Shown here piece after piece: positions 1 through 9,275 of a DNA stretch of 64,000 nucleotides. The notes under the pieces were generated by a model that saw only the letters and a program-made list of their open reading frames with translations, was not told the origin of the DNA and made no database searches. This DNA comes from Dysgonamonadaceae bacterium (GTDB taxonomy: Bacteria; Bacteroidota; Bacteroidia; Bacteroidales; Azobacteroidaceae): contig JAIRVZ010000122.1 of the NCBI GenBank assembly GCA_031253625.1, positions 41,480 through 105,479 on the forward strand. The letters are read 5' to 3'. Position 1 is the stretch's first letter. Every line of letters starts with the position of its first letter. The position numbers and the translations under genes are program-made.

Positions 1-221
1 CTACTTCCTGTTTCTAAGGTGCCAAAATTGCACCTTAAAGAATCAACTTCATTTTGAGTTAATTCAAACATAAAATCAGAAGGGAATCTGTCAATATTAC
101 GTTTTACTGCACGTTTAAGATTTTTGGTTTCTACCTGATACATTTCTGCCAAGTAGAAATCTAACATTACTCTGCAACCTCTGATTTCATAAATTCTGTT
201 TTGGATAATTTTTAATTCCAT
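1..221 (-). CDS. ORF6N-domain (KilA-N/antirepressor-like) protein, N-terminal part only
   Basis: Partial gene; the start codon is the ATG at 221-219 and the rest lies left of the window. The visible 73 residues begin MELKIIQNRIYEIRG, followed by VMLDFYLAEMYQVETKNLK and a segment containing RFPSDFMFEL and LRCNFGT. This is the characteristic ORF6N pattern (IYEIRG, VMLD-LAE-Y-VETK-L-AVKRN, RFP-DFMF-LT). ORF6N domains occur in phage antirepressor-like DNA-binding proteins and in stand-alone bacterial genes of unknown role. The gene lies on the same strand as sufBCD, about 100 bp downstream of sufD. It is a likely mobile or phage-derived passenger. Confidence 0.85.
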   Translation of the reverse strand, partial: MELKIIQNRIYEIRGCRVMLDFYLAEMYQVETKNLKRAVKRNIDRFPSDFMFELTQNEVDSLRCNFGTLETGS

Positions 222-320
222 GATTGTTTGGTTTAAAATTTCAACGCAAAGAAAATCATTTGTTTTGAATGTTGCAAATCAAATCTTGTTACAGCTTAAT
301 AGAATTTTGTGTACAACAAG

Positions 321-1679
321 TCAATTTACCTTTGGTATGGTACGACATTCCTTGCATTTTGCTAATTCGCCTCTGAACCGTTTTTCAATTAATAATCTCA
401 AGCGGTCTTTCAATGGTTCCAAACGGATGCCTTCGATTACGTCGTTGGCAAAAGCAAATTTCAGTAACATGCGGGCTTCTGCTTCAGGTATTCCACGAGA
501 GCGCATATAGAAAAGCGCCGTTTCATCTAATTGCCCGGTAGTAAGTCCGTGAGAACATTTTACATCATCGGCATAAATTACTAATTGTGGTTTGGCAAAC
601 ATACGGCTTTCACGACTGACGCAAAGGTTGCGGTTGGTTTGATAAGCTTGTGTTTTCTGAGCGTCTTTACAAACAACAATGCGTCCGCTGAAAGAGCCAA
701 TCGCTTCATCGTCCAACACGTATTTAAACAATTCGTTGCTGCGGCAATTGGGAACTTTATGCTCAATATTGGTGTAATTATCAATATGTTGCTCTCTATC
801 GGCAATTACCATTCCATAAAGATGTGTTTCGCAATGCTCGCCTTCGAGGCTAACATTGTAATTATTCCGCGTATGTCCGCTCGTAAGCGCGATTCCGTTT
901 ATCATTACGTCAGAACCGGCAGCTTGGCGGGTATGATTGCTTGCCAAACGAATTGTATTAGTTGAGCTTTCTTCCAACTCATAAAAATCGAAGACCGCAT
1001 TTTCTCCGACAAATATTTCGGTTACCTGAGTAACGGCAAATGTTGGCTTTTCATCAATTGTATGGTCACAAACCAAAAGTTTGGCTTGCGCTCCGGCTTC
1101 TATGATAATAAGTAAGCGGCGATTGACCAATGTGTCGATATTACCTCGTAAAATATTTATTAACTGTATGGGCTTTTCTACAATCACATTTTCAGGGACA
1201 TAAAGTACATAACCGTCTTGAACGAACATCGTATTAAAAGCAGTCATGCCGTCGTCGGAATCGGGCGTTGCCTGTTTGCCATAATATTTTAAAAATATTT
1301 CAGGATATTTTATTGCAAATTCGTTGAGGCTTCCGGAAAAAACACTTTCAGGAAGTTTTCCTTCCGATTGTGGATTCGGATAAAATCGTTCATTAACCAC
1401 AAAGAATAACCGTGTAGACAGGTTGGGAACATCACAACAGAATACATCTTGCGGATTAACATCAACAGGAACATTATTGATATTGAGTCCATAATCGGGT
1501 TCCAATAATACGGATATATTTGTATGTTGGTATTCTTCCGAACCATAAGCAGGAAAACCTTTTGCTTTGAATGCTTCGAATGCTTTTTCACGAAGAGCAT
1601 TGAGTCCATCGGCACAAGGTTTATCTATCTGTTGCCTGTATGTTTGGAAAAAATCTATATATTGTTGTTCTGATTTCAT
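321..1679 (-). CDS. sufD: Fe-S cluster assembly protein SufD
   Basis: SufD is part of the SufBC2D scaffold that builds Fe-S clusters in the cytoplasm. The 452-residue protein has the SufB/SufD beta-helix core in its C-terminal half, with the family segments NCRSNELFKYVLDD, QKTQAYQTNRNL and CSHGLTTGQLDE followed by YMRSRGIPEAEAR. I chose the ATG at 1679-1677 over an upstream in-frame ATG at 1736, because the latter lies inside sufC while 1679 leaves a 1-bp gap after the sufC stop and gives the usual MKSEQQY-type start. It is the last gene of the sufB-sufC-sufD operon. The cysteine desulfurase gene sufS, which often follows, is not present here. Confidence 0.95.
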   Translation of the reverse strand: MKSEQQYIDFFQTYRQQIDKPCADGLNALREKAFEAFKAKGFPAYGSEEYQHTNISVLLEPDYGLNINNVPVDVNPQDVFCCDVPNLSTRLFFVVNERFYPNPQSEGKLPESVFSGSLNEFAIKYPEIFLKYYGKQATPDSDDGMTAFNTMFVQDGYVLYVPENVIVEKPIQLINILRGNIDTLVNRRLLIIIEAGAQAKLLVCDHTIDEKPTFAVTQVTEIFVGENAVFDFYELEESSTNTIRLASNHTRQAAGSDVMINGIALTSGHTRNNYNVSLEGEHCETHLYGMVIADREQHIDNYTNIEHKVPNCRSNELFKYVLDDEAIGSFSGRIVVCKDAQKTQAYQTNRNLCVSRESRMFAKPQLVIYADDVKCSHGLTTGQLDETALFYMRSRGIPEAEARMLLKFAFANDVIEGIRLEPLKDRLRLLIEKRFRGELAKCKECRTIPKVN

Positions 1680-1680
1680 T

Positions 1681-2418
1681 TTATTTGAGCCAATCATAAC
1701 CTTTTTCTTCCAATTCAAGCGCCAGTTGAGGACCACCGGTTTTTACAATTTTCCCTTCATACAATACATGAATGATATCAGGTTTGATATAATCCAACAA
1801 GCGTTGATAGTGGGTAATAACAATTGTTGCGTTTTCGGGAGTTTTCAATTGGTTTACGCCATTGGCAACAACGCGCAAAGCATCAATGTCTAATCCGCTA
1901 TCGGTTTCATCTAAAATGGCGAGAGTTGGTTCGAGCATCGCCATTTGGAATATTTCGTTGCGTTTCTTTTCTCCTCCCGAAAATCCCTCATTGACCGAGC
2001 GGTTGGCTAACTTGCTATCTAATTCAACTACAGCCCGTTTGTCGCGCATCATTTTCAGAAAATCGCTTGCAGAAATAGGTTCAAGACCTTTATATTTGCG
2101 GTGTTCATTTACTGCAGCACGCATGAAATTAACCATACTCACTCCGGGGATTTCCACCGGATATTGGAAACTGAGGAATAATCCTTCGCAAGAACGTTGT
2201 TCGGGCGATAACTCCAACAAGTTTTTTCCGTTAAAAGTTACTTCGCCCTCGGTTACGGTAAATGCCGGATTTCCGACCAACACCGAAGATAACGTACTTT
2301 TCCCCGAACCGTTAGGTCCCATAATGGCATGAACTTCACCGGCATTGACCTGCAAGTCAATTCCTTTTAATATCTCTTTTCCGCCGATTGACGCATGTAA
2401 GTTCTTTATTGTCAGCAT
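1681..2418 (-). CDS. sufC: Fe-S cluster assembly ATPase SufC
   Basis: ABC-type ATPase of 245 residues that drives the SufBCD scaffold in the cytoplasm. Walker A is GPNGSGKS near residues 34-41, the signature motif is SGGEKKR and Walker B is LAILDETDSGLD, all in the form typical of SufC. The length matches the family (about 245-250). It sits between sufB (31 bp upstream) and sufD (1 bp downstream) on the same strand, so the three are one operon. Confidence 0.97.
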   Translation of the reverse strand: MLTIKNLHASIGGKEILKGIDLQVNAGEVHAIMGPNGSGKSTLSSVLVGNPAFTVTEGEVTFNGKNLLELSPEQRSCEGLFLSFQYPVEIPGVSMVNFMRAAVNEHRKYKGLEPISASDFLKMMRDKRAVVELDSKLANRSVNEGFSGGEKKRNEIFQMAMLEPTLAILDETDSGLDIDALRVVANGVNQLKTPENATIVITHYQRLLDYIKPDIIHVLYEGKIVKTGGPQLALELEEKGYDWLK

Positions 2419-2449
2419 ACAATTTTATTATTTTGAAACTCATAGGTAC

Positions 2450-3898
2450 TTATCCCACCGAACCTTCCAATGAAATTTGTAACAATTTCTGCGCTTCCAC
2501 CGCAAACTCCATCGGAAGCTTATTCAACACTTCTTTTGCATAACCATTGACAATCAAACCGACTGCTGTTTCGGTCGGGATGCCTCGCTGGTTACAATAG
2601 AATATTTGGTCTTCACTTATTTTTGATGTACTGGCTTCATGTTCTACAATCGCTGTTTCGTTCTGAATATCCATGTATGGAAAAGTATGCGCACCACATT
2701 TATCGCTTAACAGCAAACTGTCGCATTGCGAATGGTTACGCGCATTTTCTGCTCCTTTCATTATTCGTACCAAGCCGCGATAACTGTTTTGACTGAATCC
2801 GGCGGATATTCCTTTCGAAACAATACGGCTTTTGGTGTTTTTACCCACATGAATCATTTTCGTTCCGGTATCCGCTTGCTGGTAATTATTGGTTACGGCC
2901 ACCGAGTAAAATTCTCCGATCGAATTATCTCCCGAAAGAATACAGCTGGGATATTTCCATGTAATGGCAGAACCGGTTTCTACCTGCGTCCACGAAATTT
3001 TAGAGTTTTTTCCTTTGCAAATACCTCTTTTGGTTACGAAGTTATAAATACCGCCTCTCCCCTCTTTATCTCCGGGATACCAGTTCTGAACCGTAGAATA
3101 TTTCACTTCGGCATTTTCTAATACAATGATTTCGACAATTGCGGCATGCAACTGGTTCTCATCACGCATAGGAGCCGTACAGCCTTCTAAATAACTAACA
3201 TACGATTCATCATCGACAACAATTAATGTGCGCTCGAACTGTCCTGTGTTGGCAGCATTGATGCGGAAATAAGTAGAAAGTTCCATCGGACAACGAACTC
3301 CTTTGGGAATATAAACAAATGAACCGTCGCTGAAAACAGCGGAGTTGAGCGCTGCAAAGAAATTATCGCGATAAGAAACAACCGTGCCTAAATATTTTTT
3401 GACCAAATCGGGATAATCCTGCACCGCTTCGCTAAACGAACAAAAAATAATTCCTTTTTCAGCTAAACTTTCTTTGTATGTGGTTTTCACCGAAACACTA
3501 TCCATTACGGCATCGACTGCCATTCCCGAAAGCATCTTTTGTTCGTGCAAGGGAATGCCGAGTTTATCAAAAGTTCTCAATAGCTCAGGGTCTACTTCAT
3601 CTAAATTCTTGGGACCTTCTCTCTTTTTAGGAGCAGCATAATAAATAATATCCTGATAATCGATTTCAGGAATATTCAAATGCGCCCAATTTGGCATTTT
3701 CATTGTTTGCCAATGACGAAAAGCGTTCAAGCGGTATTCAAGCAGCCATTTGGGCTCGTTTTTTTTACTCGAAATCAACCGCACAATATCTTCGTTCAAT
3801 CCTTTGGGAGCAAATTCGGTATCAATATTTGTAGTGAATCCGTATTTGTATTCACCAGAGGTTAAGTCGTCTAATATATTATTTGAATTGTCTTGCAT
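2450..3898 (-). CDS. sufB: Fe-S cluster assembly scaffold protein SufB
   Basis: SufB is the main scaffold subunit on which nascent Fe-S clusters form. The protein has 482 residues, the usual length. Family landmarks are [23 protein letters not shown] text in the middle ([21 protein letters not shown]), the segment [17 protein letters not shown], and near the C-terminus [15 protein letters not shown] followed by QRGI. The start [11 protein letters not shown] is preceded by a promoter-like sequence at 3918-3948. It is the first gene of sufBCD. Confidence 0.97.
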   Translation of the reverse strand: MQDNSNNILDDLTSGEYKYGFTTNIDTEFAPKGLNEDIVRLISSKKNEPKWLLEYRLNAFRHWQTMKMPNWAHLNIPEIDYQDIIYYAAPKKREGPKNLDEVDPELLRTFDKLGIPLHEQKMLSGMAVDAVMDSVSVKTTYKESLAEKGIIFCSFSEAVQDYPDLVKKYLGTVVSYRDNFFAALNSAVFSDGSFVYIPKGVRCPMELSTYFRINAANTGQFERTLIVVDDESYVSYLEGCTAPMRDENQLHAAIVEIIVLENAEVKYSTVQNWYPGDKEGRGGIYNFVTKRGICKGKNSKISWTQVETGSAITWKYPSCILSGDNSIGEFYSVAVTNNYQQADTGTKMIHVGKNTKSRIVSKGISAGFSQNSYRGLVRIMKGAENARNHSQCDSLLLSDKCGAHTFPYMDIQNETAIVEHEASTSKISEDQIFYCNQRGIPTETAVGLIVNGYAKEVLNKLPMEFAVEAQKLLQISLEGSVG

Positions 3899-3917
3899 AA
3901 CATTAAATTCATCCGTG

Positions 3918-3948
3918 CAAAGTTACAACAGTTTCTGCGTTTAGCAAC
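3918..3948 (-). promoter_or_regulatory. Putative Bacteroidales-type promoter of sufBCD
   Basis: On the minus strand the -7 box reads TAACTTTG (3925-3918), matching TAnnTTTG. A GTTG sequence (3948-3945) lies 19 nt upstream at the expected -33 position. The 5' leader would be short, about 15-20 nt. The pattern is known from Bacteroides housekeeping promoters; its use here is inferred. Confidence 0.5.
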
Positions 3949-3960
3949 AATGTACGGCAG

Positions 3961-6663
3961 TTATTTCTGCGCATTTTCTTTCACACTTTTCCTTGCCGCA
4001 TCTAAAATTTTGACAACAATCAAATTATTTTCCAAAGAAGATAAGTCAGTTGTAGCCACTTTAACTTTTCCTCTGATAACATTAGCAAAATAACCAAACG
4101 GTTCGTTTTCCAGTGCCGGAAGTGGTGATAGTTTTTCTTGAATTTCAGGTTTTTCCTCGGTCAGGCGGAATGAAAAATCGGTAGAATTCAAGGCTTTTAC
4201 ATATCCGGTTACTCCGTATATTTCCATATCTTTGCGACCAATAGGCCAATTCCATGAAGCTTGTATTATGGCTTGCGCTTTAGGATAAGTTAATATAATA
4301 GTTGCTTCATCATCCACTTTCGGATAAATCTCAGGCTTGATCTGTTGAAGAACAGCCGATACGGATAAGGGTTCCTCATTTTGCATCAACCAAGTTATCA
4401 GGTTAGCGCCATAGCAACCAAAATCAATGACTGCTCCTCCTCCATTTAAAACAGGATCGGTTAACCAGTCTAAAAATTCTTGACTACAGCCGATTTCTTT
4501 TGGGCCTTTGTGTCCGGCGCAGACAATTACTTTGCGGATGTCTCCGATTTCATGATTGGTAACAACCATTTTATAAGCTTCATGATTAGAGGGATACCAA
4601 GTGGTTTCGTAGTTGGTAAGCAGGTATGTATTATGTTTGCGGGATAATTCAGCCATTTTATTTGCATGTTCAGAGTTTACAGCCAACGGTTTTTCAACCA
4701 TGACATGAATTCCTTTGGGTGCACACACTTCTACCGTATGCAGATGGTCGTAAATGGAATTAAAAGCGCAAACAGCTTCAGGTTTTGTTTTTTCAATCAT
4801 TTCTTCTACCGTACTGTAAACGATAGACATGTCAAAACCATATTGTTTGGCATACCTTTGCACTAAATCTTTGTCCTTTTCAGCAATTCCGACAATTTGA
4901 ATATCAAAGCGGGAAAGATTACTTAACAATCCATTTACATGATCGTGAATTAATCCGTCGATGCCGATACGAACCGGATGTGTAACGCCATTTTCATTAA
5001 ACGCGTCAATAGAGAAATAATATGGAGAATCACGGTTAAAGAAACCTCCTTCCAGTTGGTTGGTAAAAACCATTGTTGCACTTTTTAATTCATCTTTTTT
5101 TACTCCCCACCGGACAATATATCCGGTTACGTTTGCTTGCCCATCCCAATTCAGCAGGAATCTTCTTTTGTCGTTTTCGTTTCTTTGCACTTGAATTCCG
5201 GAAACTTTTTCAGGTAATTCGCCTCCTTCCGAACCAAACACACGAAATCCCGACAAAGAGAATTTTCCTTCCATATCTTTTGTATTAGTGATTCGTATAT
5301 ATCTGGCTTTTTGAGGATTATCCGAAACTATCAATTCATGAGGCATGTCTTTCATGTTTTGTGTTCTGTCTATAAAAGGTTCCCATTTTTGTCCGTCATC
5401 AGAAATTTCGATACAATATTGATAGAATACATAAGAATTTGATGCCCTGTTTGTGAAATCTTGGTCTGCAAAGTTTACCTGAATGGCGTTGACTTCCATT
5501 GTTTTTCCTAAATCTATTTGCCACCATTCTCCGATATTGCCAGTTTGAGCCGACCACCATGTTTCTATTTGCTCATCGTTAGCGTATTTCGAATCAAATT
5601 CGGGAAGAGAAGATGATGCTGATGTTGGTTTGTTATACGAAAGTAGATTCCAATTCATGGAGCAATTATTCGTTTCAAAGTCAGCTTTATGATCGGGAAT
5701 ATAAAAAGGATAATCTGTCCAAACGGCATGAGTATGCATAGTCCCATCTTCTGAAAAATAAGCAGGAAATAGACCCAGTCTTCGTTCAAACTTGTGCCGG
5801 ACAGACTTTACCATGGTAGATACACGCCAATAGTTTCCATATTTATCTTGGAAGGTATGACTATGACCGGCGCCACCGATAAATCCTCCGGGTTTAAACG
5901 AAAACGGACTGTTTTCCATATAAGTAAGTGGGCCTAACGGATTATCTCCAACATAAACGCCGTCGCCATAAATTCTGTATTCTGTACCCGGAGCGGCATA
6001 TTGCAGATAATATTTCCCGTTGTGTTTATTCATGCAAGGCCCTTCATTCCAACCGTTTCGGTCTGCATCATTGTTTTTTCCGGGAACTTCCCAACCGTGT
6101 TTTTCGGGATTATGTTCGATTAACTTTACCGGAGTACCAATGGACTTAAATCCATTGGAAGGATCTATTTCCACTCCCATGATAGGATCTTTATCCGAAC
6201 AACCCCAATACAAATACACTTTTCCAGTATCATCATCTTTGAAAAACGCAGGATCAGTCATATCGTATTCAAATTTTGCATTTACAGGTCTCCAATCATC
6301 TATATCAGGATTTGTTGTATAAAAAATTCGTGGCGAGTTGGAAGCGATAAAATACAATGTGTCATTTAATACCAAAATCGAGGGAGCATACTCTTCAATT
6401 GTGTCAATGGTTTTACAAGGGATATAACTCCATTCCACTAAATCGGGAGAACTCCAATATCCTCCTGATACGGATGCAAATAAATAATATTTTCCATTGA
6501 AATATTCAAGAACCGGATCGGCAGCCTCTCTGCGGGAAGGCTCGTCAACTTGAAAACGATAATTCAGGTTTATCGGATTGGAAACTATATTTTTTGTTTG
6601 CGCTTGTGAACTCCATGATATAATTGACAAAAACAATATGGAAATTAGTTTTGTATTTTTCAT
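3961..6663 (-). CDS. Secreted GH43-like / CBM32 / FN3 / Gfo-Idh-MocA fusion protein
   Basis: A 900-residue protein with a signal peptide (cleavage likely after SSQAQ, residue 22). Residues about 45-330 form a GH43-like five-bladed propeller with the expected triad: D49 (ADPVLEYF), D137 (MTDPAFF) and E207 (NEGPC). Residues about 340-477 are an F5/8 type C (CBM32) domain, ending YIRITN...SGFRVFG. Residues about 485-558 look like fibronectin type III. From about 563 to 900 there is an apparently complete Gfo/Idh/MocA oxidoreductase: nucleotide-binding loop GIDGLIH (567-573), catalytic-type EKP (657-659) and GGAVIDFGCYG. Gfo/Idh/MocA members include secreted NAD-dependent glycosidases such as GH109, so the C-terminal part may itself be a glycosidase. 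It is divergent from the GH95 gene. The fusion could be genuine or the product of a deletion joining two neighbours. Domain calls are firm; substrate is unknown. Confidence 0.8.
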   Translation of the reverse strand: MKNTKLISILFLSIISWSSQAQTKNIVSNPINLNYRFQVDEPSRREAADPVLEYFNGKYYLFASVSGGYWSSPDLVEWSYIPCKTIDTIEEYAPSILVLNDTLYFIASNSPRIFYTTNPDIDDWRPVNAKFEYDMTDPAFFKDDDTGKVYLYWGCSDKDPIMGVEIDPSNGFKSIGTPVKLIEHNPEKHGWEVPGKNNDADRNGWNEGPCMNKHNGKYYLQYAAPGTEYRIYGDGVYVGDNPLGPLTYMENSPFSFKPGGFIGGAGHSHTFQDKYGNYWRVSTMVKSVRHKFERRLGLFPAYFSEDGTMHTHAVWTDYPFYIPDHKADFETNNCSMNWNLLSYNKPTSASSSLPEFDSKYANDEQIETWWSAQTGNIGEWWQIDLGKTMEVNAIQVNFADQDFTNRASNSYVFYQYCIEISDDGQKWEPFIDRTQNMKDMPHELIVSDNPQKARYIRITNTKDMEGKFSLSGFRVFGSEGGELPEKVSGIQVQRNENDKRRFLLNWDGQANVTGYIVRWGVKKDELKSATMVFTNQLEGGFFNRDSPYYFSIDAFNENGVTHPVRIGIDGLIHDHVNGLLSNLSRFDIQIVGIAEKDKDLVQRYAKQYGFDMSIVYSTVEEMIEKTKPEAVCAFNSIYDHLHTVEVCAPKGIHVMVEKPLAVNSEHANKMAELSRKHNTYLLTNYETTWYPSNHEAYKMVVTNHEIGDIRKVIVCAGHKGPKEIGCSQEFLDWLTDPVLNGGGAVIDFGCYGANLITWLMQNEEPLSVSAVLQQIKPEIYPKVDDEATIILTYPKAQAIIQASWNWPIGRKDMEIYGVTGYVKALNSTDFSFRLTEEKPEIQEKLSPLPALENEPFGYFANVIRGKVKVATTDLSSLENNLIVVKILDAARKSVKENAQK

Positions 6664-6728
6664 CGATGTATAATTTAAGCCATTTATAGATAAGGCGCTA
6701 AGTTAAGGATATATTCGAATACTTTTCT

Positions 6729-6736
6729 TATTTTTG
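6729..6736 (+). promoter_or_regulatory. Putative -7 box upstream of the GH95 gene
   Basis: TATTTTTG matches the Bacteroidales -7 consensus TAnnTTTG and lies 17 nt before the GH95 start codon. No convincing TTTG box is seen 19-20 nt upstream, so expression may need an activator. Confidence 0.35.
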
Positions 6737-6753
6737 TCAAAAATTCAAATGCC

Positions 6754-9201
6754 ATGAGATTGAAAGCACTGATTATAGGTTTATTTTTGACAAGCAGTTT
6801 TATTTTAACACAAGGTCAGGTTTCCGGACTAAAGTTGAGTTATGATTTTCCGGCAACGGTTTGGGAAAGTGAGGCATTGCCCATTGGAAACGGACATATA
6901 GGAGCAATGGTTTTTGGCGGTGTTCCGGTTGATGTAATCCAAGTGAATGAACATACATTGTGGTCGGGAGGACCGGGGAAAAATCCTAAATATAATGGTG
7001 GGCATTTAAGAACTGCCGCTGAAAATCACCAAAGTTTGCAAAATGCGAGAAGGGCTTTGCAACAAAAAGTAAGAGATTTCAGGGCTAACAATAACATCAA
7101 AGTAGGTGCCGACGGTGTGACTTCAGGTGATTATGCTCCTGAAGATGAACAATTAAGATCTTATATTGAGGGTTTAATGGGAGATAGAACAGATTTCGGC
7201 TCTTATCAGTCGCTAAGTAATATCCATATCGCAGATACTCAATCTTCGGCATTTACGAATTACTCCCGTGAGTTGGATATTGATAATGCTACTCAAAAAG
7301 TTACTTATTTACAAGATGATGTAAATTACACACGAGAATATTTTATCAGCTATCCCGACAATGTAATGGTTATACGCCTTTCAGCTGATAAACCTAGTAA
7401 AATTTCAAAAACATTTTATCTTACATCGTCGCAAACAAACATCAGCATCGTGGCAAACAACGATGTAATTACGTTAGAAGGTTCTCCGGCCGACCACATT
7501 GCTCCCAATAGATTAAAATTTGCACAGCAATTGAAAGTTATTCCTGTTGGGGGAAAATTAACTTCTTACGAAAATAAAATTACTGTTGAAAATGCTGATG
7601 AAATACTGATTCTTTCTTCAGTTGCAACCAATTATATCCAGTCGATGGATGCTAATTTTAACTTTTTCTCGAAAAAACCTCCACTTGCAACCGTAAAGCA
7701 TACACTCAATCGAGCTGCTCAAAAAACTTATGCCGAATTATTGAACACCCACATCCAAGATTACAAATCTTTGTATAACAGGATGAGCGTTTCTTTCGGA
7801 AATGCTGCCAACGAAAACAATAAAACCACAGATAAATTATTGCAAGGATATAAAGACAACACCAATTCTACGGCAGAAAATTTATACCTCGAACAATTAT
7901 ATTATCAATATGGACGATATTTGCTGATTTCTTCTTCTCGAAAAAACACATTGCCGGCAAATCTGCAAGGAATTTGGGCAGAGGGACTTAATCCACCATG
8001 GGACTCTGATTATCACACCAATATCAACCTGCAAATGAATTACTGGTTGGCCGAACAAACGAATTTAGCCGAATGTCATTTGCCGGTAATCGAATATGTA
8101 AAAAGTCTTGTCCCTCGCGGAACTTTCACGGCTCAACATTATCATTGCAGACCGGATGGAAAACCTGTGCGCGGTTGGGTTTTTTATTTGGAAAACAATA
8201 TTTGGGCCAACACAGCTCCGGGAACATGGTATACTGCCTTTTATTTCCCTGCTGCCGCTGCTTGGATGTGTCAGGATGTTTGGGAATATTACCGATTTAA
8301 TCAAGATAAACAGTTTTTGGAAGAAAATTACCAAATGATGTTGAATGCTGCCTTGTTTTGGGTGGATAATTTGTGGCGAGATACCCGGGACGGCAAGCTT
8401 GTTGCCAATCCCTCCTATTCTCCAGAACATGGACAATATTCAATCGGTGCCTCGAGCGATCAGGCAATTATCTGCGAATTGTTCGACATGGTTATCAAAG
8501 CAAGCGATGCATTAGGAAAAAGCACACCGGAAGTTGAAGAAGTAAAGGCAGCTAAAAGACAATTATCCGGACCTCATATCGGTATCGGGGGACAATTCAT
8601 GGAGTGGAAAGACGAACTACAGATGGATATTACCGGAGATAACGAACATCGGCACGCCAATCACCTGTTTTGGCTACATCCGGGAACACAGATTATTCCG
8701 GGAAGAAGTCAACTTGACGATTTGTTTGCCGAGGCGATGAAAAAAACGTTGAATGTTCGTGGTGATGGTGGAACCGGTTGGAGTAAAGCGTGGAAAATTA
8801 ATTTTTGGGCAAGATTGCGCGATGGTAATCGTTCTCACAAGTTAGTAACGGAAATATTGAAAGAATCAACGCTGACCAATTTGTTCGATACGCATCCTCC
8901 TTTCCAAATTGATGGGAATTTTGGCTCTACGGCAGGAATGACCGAAATGTTGGTGCAAAGTCAGGGTGACTGTATCGAAATATTATCTTCACTTCCTAAT
9001 GCGTGGTCAACAGGCAGTTTCAAAGGAATAAAAGCTCGTGGAAATTTTGAAATTGACGCAGAATGGGCTGACGGTAAAGTTACATCATTGAAAATCACAT
9101 CTAATTCGGGAAATGACTGTGTTATAAAATGCAACGAAAAAACAATTGCTCTCGAAACGATTGCTGGAAGTAGCTACGATTTAAGCACAGAAGTCCGATA
9201 G
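6754..9201 (+). CDS. GH95 family alpha-L-fucosidase, secreted
   Basis: An 815-residue glycoside hydrolase of family 95, which cleaves terminal alpha-1,2-L-fucose (some members alpha-L-galactose) by inversion. A signal peptide (MRLKALIIGLFLTSSFILTQGQ) is followed by the GH95 N-terminal beta domain (ESEALPIGNGHIGAMVFGG, NEHTLWSGGPGKN). The catalytic toroid carries N423/N425 in NINLQMNYW, E617 in MEWKDE (equivalent to the known general acid), the HRHANHLFWLHPG stretch and D720 in IDGNFGSTAG. All expected catalytic residues are present. The stop codon lies inside the first hairpin of a repeat at 9192-9244. It is divergent from the GH43 fusion gene; together they suggest a fucosylated plant or host glycan target. 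Confidence 0.93.
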   Translation: MRLKALIIGLFLTSSFILTQGQVSGLKLSYDFPATVWESEALPIGNGHIGAMVFGGVPVDVIQVNEHTLWSGGPGKNPKYNGGHLRTAAENHQSLQNARRALQQKVRDFRANNNIKVGADGVTSGDYAPEDEQLRSYIEGLMGDRTDFGSYQSLSNIHIADTQSSAFTNYSRELDIDNATQKVTYLQDDVNYTREYFISYPDNVMVIRLSADKPSKISKTFYLTSSQTNISIVANNDVITLEGSPADHIAPNRLKFAQQLKVIPVGGKLTSYENKITVENADEILILSSVATNYIQSMDANFNFFSKKPPLATVKHTLNRAAQKTYAELLNTHIQDYKSLYNRMSVSFGNAANENNKTTDKLLQGYKDNTNSTAENLYLEQLYYQYGRYLLISSSRKNTLPANLQGIWAEGLNPPWDSDYHTNINLQMNYWLAEQTNLAECHLPVIEYVKSLVPRGTFTAQHYHCRPDGKPVRGWVFYLENNIWANTAPGTWYTAFYFPAAAAWMCQDVWEYYRFNQDKQFLEENYQMMLNAALFWVDNLWRDTRDGKLVANPSYSPEHGQYSIGASSDQAIICELFDMVIKASDALGKSTPEVEEVKAAKRQLSGPHIGIGGQFMEWKDELQMDITGDNEHRHANHLFWLHPGTQIIPGRSQLDDLFAEAMKKTLNVRGDGGTGWSKAWKINFWARLRDGNRSHKLVTEILKESTLTNLFDTHPPFQIDGNFGSTAGMTEMLVQSQGDCIEILSSLPNAWSTGSFKGIKARGNFEIDAEWADGKVTSLKITSNSGNDCVIKCNEKTIALETIAGSSYDLSTEVR

Positions 9202-9244
9202 GACTGAATATGAATAACCCCCATGAAGCGGCAGCGATTGGGGG
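9192..9244. repeat. Hairpin-ATATGAATAACC-hairpin repeat, copy 1
   Basis: A short stem AGTCC (9192-9196) / GGACT (9201-9205) is followed by GAATATGAATAACC and a second stem CCCCCA (9218-9223) / TGGGGG (9239-9244). The GH95 stop codon TAG (9199-9201) lies in the first stem-loop. Two related copies are at 48446-48500 and 53565-53609; stems differ while the core is kept. Confidence 0.75.
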
Positions 9245-9275
9245 CAGACGAATGACTCGGAAATATTACTGTAAC

